Positions 6,073 to 9,266 of a stretch of DNA of 9,266 nt are shown here, in pieces. Both the position numbers and the translations under genes were made by a program. Source of the DNA: Bacillota bacterium (lineage in GTDB: Bacteria > Bacillota > Clostridia > Peptostreptococcales > Anaerovoracaceae); NCBI GenBank assembly GCA_017534025.1, contig JAFWDF010000012.1:1-9266 (forward strand). Reading direction: 5' to 3'. Numbering within the stretch: the stretch's first letter is position 1; every line of letters starts with the position of its first letter. Under the pieces are notes generated by a model. It saw only the letters and a program-made list of their open reading frames with translations. It did not search any database and was not told the DNA's origin.

Positions 6073-8262
6073 TTGTCGGTATTATTGGAAGATCTGAATG
6101 AAGAACAGAGACTGGCGGTGACGTCCACGGAAGGGTATATTCGTGTGATCGCGGGCGCGGGATCCGGCAAGACTCGGGCGCTCTCCAGACGCTTTGCATT
6201 TCTGGTGAATGAAGTCGGCATTCTTCCGAAAAACATTCTGTGTGTGACGTTCACCAATAAGTCCGCCAATGAGATGCGGCAGCGGATCCACGATCTGACA
6301 GGAGACAACGACACCGGTTATGTCAATACATTCCACGGCTTCTGCGTGAGCATTCTGCAGGAAGACAGCTACGCGGCCGGGTATCCGAAAAGCTTTCTGG
6401 TGATCGACAACACCGACATTGACGAGATGCTGAAGATCATCTACGAGGAGCGGGGGCTGACGCTGCGGGACATGACGTTCAGCAGTGCGCGGGATATGAT
6501 CGAGATCCGTAAACTCTTCGAGGATCCGGAGTATTATGAAGATCTCATCAACTGGCCGGCGGATCGGCTGTATGCGAGGTACCGGGAGGCTGTCCGGCCG
6601 CGGGATATTATTTTTTACGGCTATCTGTACCAGGAAAAGAAGTGCTTCGCGCTGGATTACAATGATCTGATCAAGTTTTCACTGCATATTTTTGATATTA
6701 ATGAAGAGATCCGCAAAAAATGGCAGCAGAGGCTGGAGTATATCATGATCGATGAATTTCAGGATATCGATCTGCTTCAGTATCAGCTGATGCGGGTGCT
6801 GTGCGCTTACCATGAAAATCTATTTGTGGTGGGGGATCCGGACCAGACCATATACAGCTGGCGCGGCGCCGACATAAAATATTTGAAGGAATTTGACCGC
6901 GAGTTTCCGGACACGCAGACGATTCTGATGAATAAGAATTACCGGTCGGCACCGCCGATCGTGGCGGCAGCCAATTCGCTGATCGGAAAAAATGAGTACC
7001 GTATTCCGAAGGATCTGGAAGCCATGTGTGGCGGTGAGGATCCTGTGGTGTGCCATTTTGCGGCGAACTCGGAGAAGGAAGCGCAGTGGATCTGCGGGCA
7101 GATTGAATCCCTGCAGGAAAAAGGGGTGTCTCTCCGGGATATTACCGTACTGTACCGTGCGCATTATCTGACCCGCGCGGTGGAAGAGGTTTTTATTAAG
7201 AATAAGATTCCCTATACGATTTACAGCGGCGTCCAGTTTTTCGGCCGCAGGGAAATTAAAGACGCGCTTTGCTATCTGAGGATGATCGCGTTCCGGGATG
7301 ATCTGTCTTTCCGGAGAATTGTCAATGTTCCGAAGCGGAATATCGGGCAGCGGCGTATGCAGTTCCTGGAGGAATATGCGGCGCAGAACGGGACCTCCCT
7401 TTATGAGGCGCTGCAGCGGAATCTGGACCGGGATATTCTGAAGGGTACAAGCGCAGCGGGTTTTGTCCGTCTGATTGAGGAATTGTCGGAGGGATATGAG
7501 AACCGCACGATCACGGATCTGCTGTCGGATGTGCTGGACCGCAGCGGCTATGAGGATATGCTGCGGACGGAAGGCAGTCAGGAACGGCTGGACAATCTGG
7601 CGGAACTGAAGCAGTCCGTCTTTGATTATGAGATATCCTGCGGGGAGGAAACCAATCTCGAAAGTTACATGAAGCATGCTGCTCTGTTTACCAATATGGA
7701 TGCAGGCGATACTTCCGACAGGGTGAAACTGATGACCGTGCATGCGGCCAAGGGCCTGGAGTTTCCTTACGTATTCCTCTGCGGCATGAACGAAGGGGTA
7801 TTTCCGTCCCGGAAGATCCGTACCGCTGATGAAATGGAAGAGGAGCGGAGGCTGGCTTTTGTCGCGCTTACCCGGGCGGAAAAGCAGCTGTTTCTGAGTG
7901 CGGCCGACGGACGCGGATTTGACGGCGCGCCGAAGTATCCGTCCCGTTTTCTGCTGGATATCGATCAGGCGCTTCTGTCTTATGATGAGCCGCCGCGGGA
8001 TGGCCTGATCCGGGAAACCGAGTTCTTCGTACGGCTGAAAGAAAAACGGCTTGCCGGAGGCGCACGGCAGAAGCTGTTCCGGGAAGGGGACCGGGTGGTT
8101 CATTCTGTGATGGGTCCGGGTACGGTTCTGTCCGTGGATCCGGATGCCGGTGCGTATTCCGTTCAGTTTGACAACAGGAAAACGGCAAGGACGATTTCCT
8201 TTCGGGCGGCGATGCTGCCGGCCGGACAGGAAGCAGGCAGGGGAACCGGAGAGGGACAATGA
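6073..8262 (+). CDS. pcrA: UvrD/PcrA-type superfamily 1A DNA helicase, TTG start
   Basis: A 729-residue ATP-dependent 3'-5' DNA helicase, the usual PcrA length, acting in nucleotide-excision repair, replication restart and clearing of RecA or RNA polymerase. All helicase motifs are present in order: Q motif LNEEQRLAV (8-16), Walker A AGAGSGKT (27-34), Ia TFTNKSANEM (59-68), II IDEFQD (226-231), III VGDPDQTIYSWRGA (253-266), IV MNKNYRS (286-292), V MTVHAAKGLEF (554-564) and VI FVALTRAEKQL (596-606). The C-terminal part (669-716, FREGDRVVHSVMGPGTV then a beta-rich stretch) matches the Tudor-like PcrA tail that contacts RNA polymerase. The TTG start is set by AGGAGGT at 6059-6065 and gives the family's typical N-terminus just before the Q motif. 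The end overlaps the GNAT gene by 4 nt. Another UvrD-like paralogue name is possible, but PcrA fits best. Confidence 0.92.
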   Translation: MSVLLEDLNEEQRLAVTSTEGYIRVIAGAGSGKTRALSRRFAFLVNEVGILPKNILCVTFTNKSANEMRQRIHDLTGDNDTGYVNTFHGFCVSILQEDSYAAGYPKSFLVIDNTDIDEMLKIIYEERGLTLRDMTFSSARDMIEIRKLFEDPEYYEDLINWPADRLYARYREAVRPRDIIFYGYLYQEKKCFALDYNDLIKFSLHIFDINEEIRKKWQQRLEYIMIDEFQDIDLLQYQLMRVLCAYHENLFVVGDPDQTIYSWRGADIKYLKEFDREFPDTQTILMNKNYRSAPPIVAAANSLIGKNEYRIPKDLEAMCGGEDPVVCHFAANSEKEAQWICGQIESLQEKGVSLRDITVLYRAHYLTRAVEEVFIKNKIPYTIYSGVQFFGRREIKDALCYLRMIAFRDDLSFRRIVNVPKRNIGQRRMQFLEEYAAQNGTSLYEALQRNLDRDILKGTSAAGFVRLIEELSEGYENRTITDLLSDVLDRSGYEDMLRTEGSQERLDNLAELKQSVFDYEISCGEETNLESYMKHAALFTNMDAGDTSDRVKLMTVHAAKGLEFPYVFLCGMNEGVFPSRKIRTADEMEEERRLAFVALTRAEKQLFLSAADGRGFDGAPKYPSRFLLDIDQALLSYDEPPRDGLIRETEFFVRLKEKRLAGGARQKLFREGDRVVHSVMGPGTVLSVDPDAGAYSVQFDNRKTARTISFRAAMLPAGQEAGRGTGEGQ

Positions 8263-8825
8263 TCAACAGCACACGGGAATTAAGCGGTTTGAGCGGATCC
8301 TTTGAGGATGTGAAACAGCTCATGGAACGAGCCTTTCCGGAGCACGAACAGATGCCTTTCTTCTTGCTCCGGCTGATGGCTCTGCGAAACGGGATTTCTT
8401 TCCGGGCTTACTATGAAAACGGTCTGCTGGCCGGTTTTACCTACACGGAAGAGACGGCGCGCACGATGTTTCTCCTGTTTCTGGCCGTCCGCGAGGAAAT
8501 GCGGGGGAAGGGATATGGCTCCGCTATTCTGGATGACCTGAAGCGGCGGGCAAGCAAAAAGTGTATTGTTCTTAATATCGAGCCGGCGGCAGATGACGTT
8601 CCGGACGCGGTCGAACGAAAAAACCGGCTGGCATTCTATCGATGGAACGGTTTTGAAGATACGGGCTGGAAGATACGGGACAAAAATGACACCTACCAGA
8701 TTCTGGCTCATCCGTTCCTATCTTCATCAGCATTTGATGTGCAGGATTACCGGAAGGCGGTGGGCAGACTGACCTTCGGCATGTATCAGCCGTATGTTTT
8801 CCGGGACCGGCCTGCCGGATCCTGA
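8259..8825 (+). CDS. GNAT-family N-acetyltransferase
   Basis: A 188-residue cytosolic protein of the GNAT superfamily, which moves the acetyl group of acetyl-CoA to an amine. The acetyl-CoA pyrophosphate loop R-G-K-G-Y-G (82-87) follows strand beta 4 (LLFLAV, 72-77) in motif A. The later NRLAFYRWNGFEDTGW (122-137) is the usual motif B region, R/N-x-x-F-Y-x-x-x-G-F. The substrate is not recognisable. Its ATG overlaps the helicase stop (ATGA, 8259-8262) and has GGAG (8248-8251) 7 nt upstream, so translation is probably coupled to the helicase and both come from the promoter at 6007. The C-terminal 40 residues extend past the core fold and match no domain I know. No signal peptide or membrane segment is seen. 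Confidence 0.88.
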   Translation: MINSTRELSGLSGSFEDVKQLMERAFPEHEQMPFFLLRLMALRNGISFRAYYENGLLAGFTYTEETARTMFLLFLAVREEMRGKGYGSAILDDLKRRASKKCIVLNIEPAADDVPDAVERKNRLAFYRWNGFEDTGWKIRDKNDTYQILAHPFLSSSAFDVQDYRKAVGRLTFGMYQPYVFRDRPAGS

Positions 8826-8873
8826 CAGTGCGGAAGGATGCGGCAACAATATTAATCGGAGGACGGGATTGAC

Positions 8874-9266
8874 ATGCTCTGGGAATATCAGTTTTTAACC
8901 AAACTTCAGGAATTCCGAATGCCGCTGCTGGATAAAGCGATGGTCATGCTGTCTCATCTGGGGGACGGCGCTCTGCTGTGGATCATACTGGCAGTTGTGC
9001 TGTTTCTGATGGCGGGCACCAGGCGGATCGGCAGAGATATGATCGTGGCGATGATCGTCGCGCTCATCATTGGAAATCTGATTGTGAAGAATGTGATCGG
9101 CAGGGTTCGCCCGTATGATGTGTATACCATGCTGCAGCCGTTGGTGGACAGACCGTCAGACTGGTCTTTTCCGTCCGGTCACACCATGCATTCATTCGCG
9201 GCAGCAACGGTTCTGTTTCTTCATGAGAGAAAAGCGGGGATCGCGGCGCTTCTTCTGGCGGCCGGA
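8874..9266 (+). CDS. PAP2-family membrane phosphatase, 3' end outside the window
   Basis: The first 131 residues of a phosphatidic-acid-phosphatase type 2 / undecaprenyl-pyrophosphate-phosphatase-like protein, cut by the window edge with no stop. Membrane segments are visible at about residues 31-48 (GDGALLWIILAVVLFLMA) and 56-71 (MIVAMIVALIIGNLIV), with another beginning after residue 105. The catalytic motif C1 is present as K-N-V-I-G-R-V-R-P (72-80), and motif C2 as P-S-G-H (100-103); motif C3 would lie beyond the window. Such enzymes remove phosphate from lipid phosphates or from undecaprenyl pyrophosphate on the outer face of the membrane. The start at ATG 8874 has GGAGG (8858-8862) 11 nt upstream, slightly long but without a better in-frame choice. 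It follows the GNAT gene after 48 nt with no terminator between, so read-through from the helicase operon is possible. Confidence 0.9.
   Translation, partial: MLWEYQFLTKLQEFRMPLLDKAMVMLSHLGDGALLWIILAVVLFLMAGTRRIGRDMIVAMIVALIIGNLIVKNVIGRVRPYDVYTMLQPLVDRPSDWSFPSGHTMHSFAAATVLFLHERKAGIAALLLAAG

Noticed and set aside
6820..8259. A 479-codon open frame on the minus strand opposite the helicase gene
   Set aside because: It lies entirely antisense to a well-supported PcrA gene, has no recognisable domain, and its composition is what a GC-rich coding strand produces in reverse. Similar long antisense frames opposite the BaiN, PucR and CoA-transferase genes were rejected for the same reason.
8804..8822. 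GC-rich hairpin (GGACCGG / CCGGATCC with a bulge) at the end of the GNAT gene
   Set aside because: It lies within the last codons and is not followed by a T-run, so it is not a terminator. It is probably a by-product of GC-rich coding sequence.
8869..8871. TTG with ideal spacing to GGAGG as an alternative start for the PAP2 gene
   Set aside because: It is out of frame with the PAP2 protein and reaches a stop after nine codons.
1..9266. Search for tRNA, rRNA, CRISPR repeats, insertion sequences, attachment sites and toxin-antitoxin pairs
   Set aside because: No cloverleaf-like sequence, regularly spaced repeat array, transposase or integrase motif, or small paired genes were seen on either strand by eye.

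Overview
The window looks like a chromosomal segment of an anaerobic, moderately GC-rich Firmicute, most likely a gut-type Clostridia such as Lachnospiraceae or a relative. This is inferred from gene content (BaiN-family flavoprotein, small flavodoxin-like protein, PucR-type regulator, large CoA-transferase, PcrA-type helicase), AGGAGG-type ribosome binding sites, TTG starts and SigA-like promoters. There is no rRNA, tRNA, CRISPR array, transposase, integrase or phage gene. It reads as ordinary chromosome rather than an accessory island.

Layout. (1) 3-161: C-terminal tail of a gene entering from the left, with what looks like a superfamily-1 helicase motif VI. (2) 214-702 and 718-1956: a short plus-strand pair, a flavodoxin-fold FMN protein followed after 15 nt by a BaiN/HI0933-family FAD protein. 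(3) 2041-3303: a PucR-family regulator with its own good ribosome binding site. (4) 3304-3454: a convergent intergenic stretch with two overlapping intrinsic terminators, one per strand, and a further hairpin. (5) 3455-5068, minus strand: a 537-residue CoA-transferase of the acetate/propionate CoA-transferase (YdiF/Pct) type. (6) 5069-5362: a divergent control region of almost 300 nt with no gene. It holds a perfect 11-bp inverted repeat, a pair of AT-rich dyads in direct repeat, and promoters facing both ways. (7) 5363-5977: an HD-domain phosphohydrolase starting at TTG. (8) 6007-6035: a SigA-type promoter, then 6073-8262, a PcrA/UvrD-type helicase that also starts at TTG. It is coupled by a 4-nt overlap to 8259-8825, a GNAT acetyltransferase. 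(9) 8874 to the window end: the first 131 codons of a PAP2-type membrane phosphatase.

How the genes may work together. The flavodoxin-like and BaiN-like genes are probably co-transcribed and could be a redox pair. The CoA-transferase moves CoA between short-chain acyl groups, and the PucR-type protein beside it is a candidate regulator, though neither its effector nor its target can be read here. The HD hydrolase, helicase, GNAT and PAP2 genes are mostly housekeeping in character and share direction more than an obvious pathway.

I see no clearly new multi-gene system. The parts most worth a second look are the DNA/RNA architecture in front of the CoA-transferase and the corrected TTG starts.
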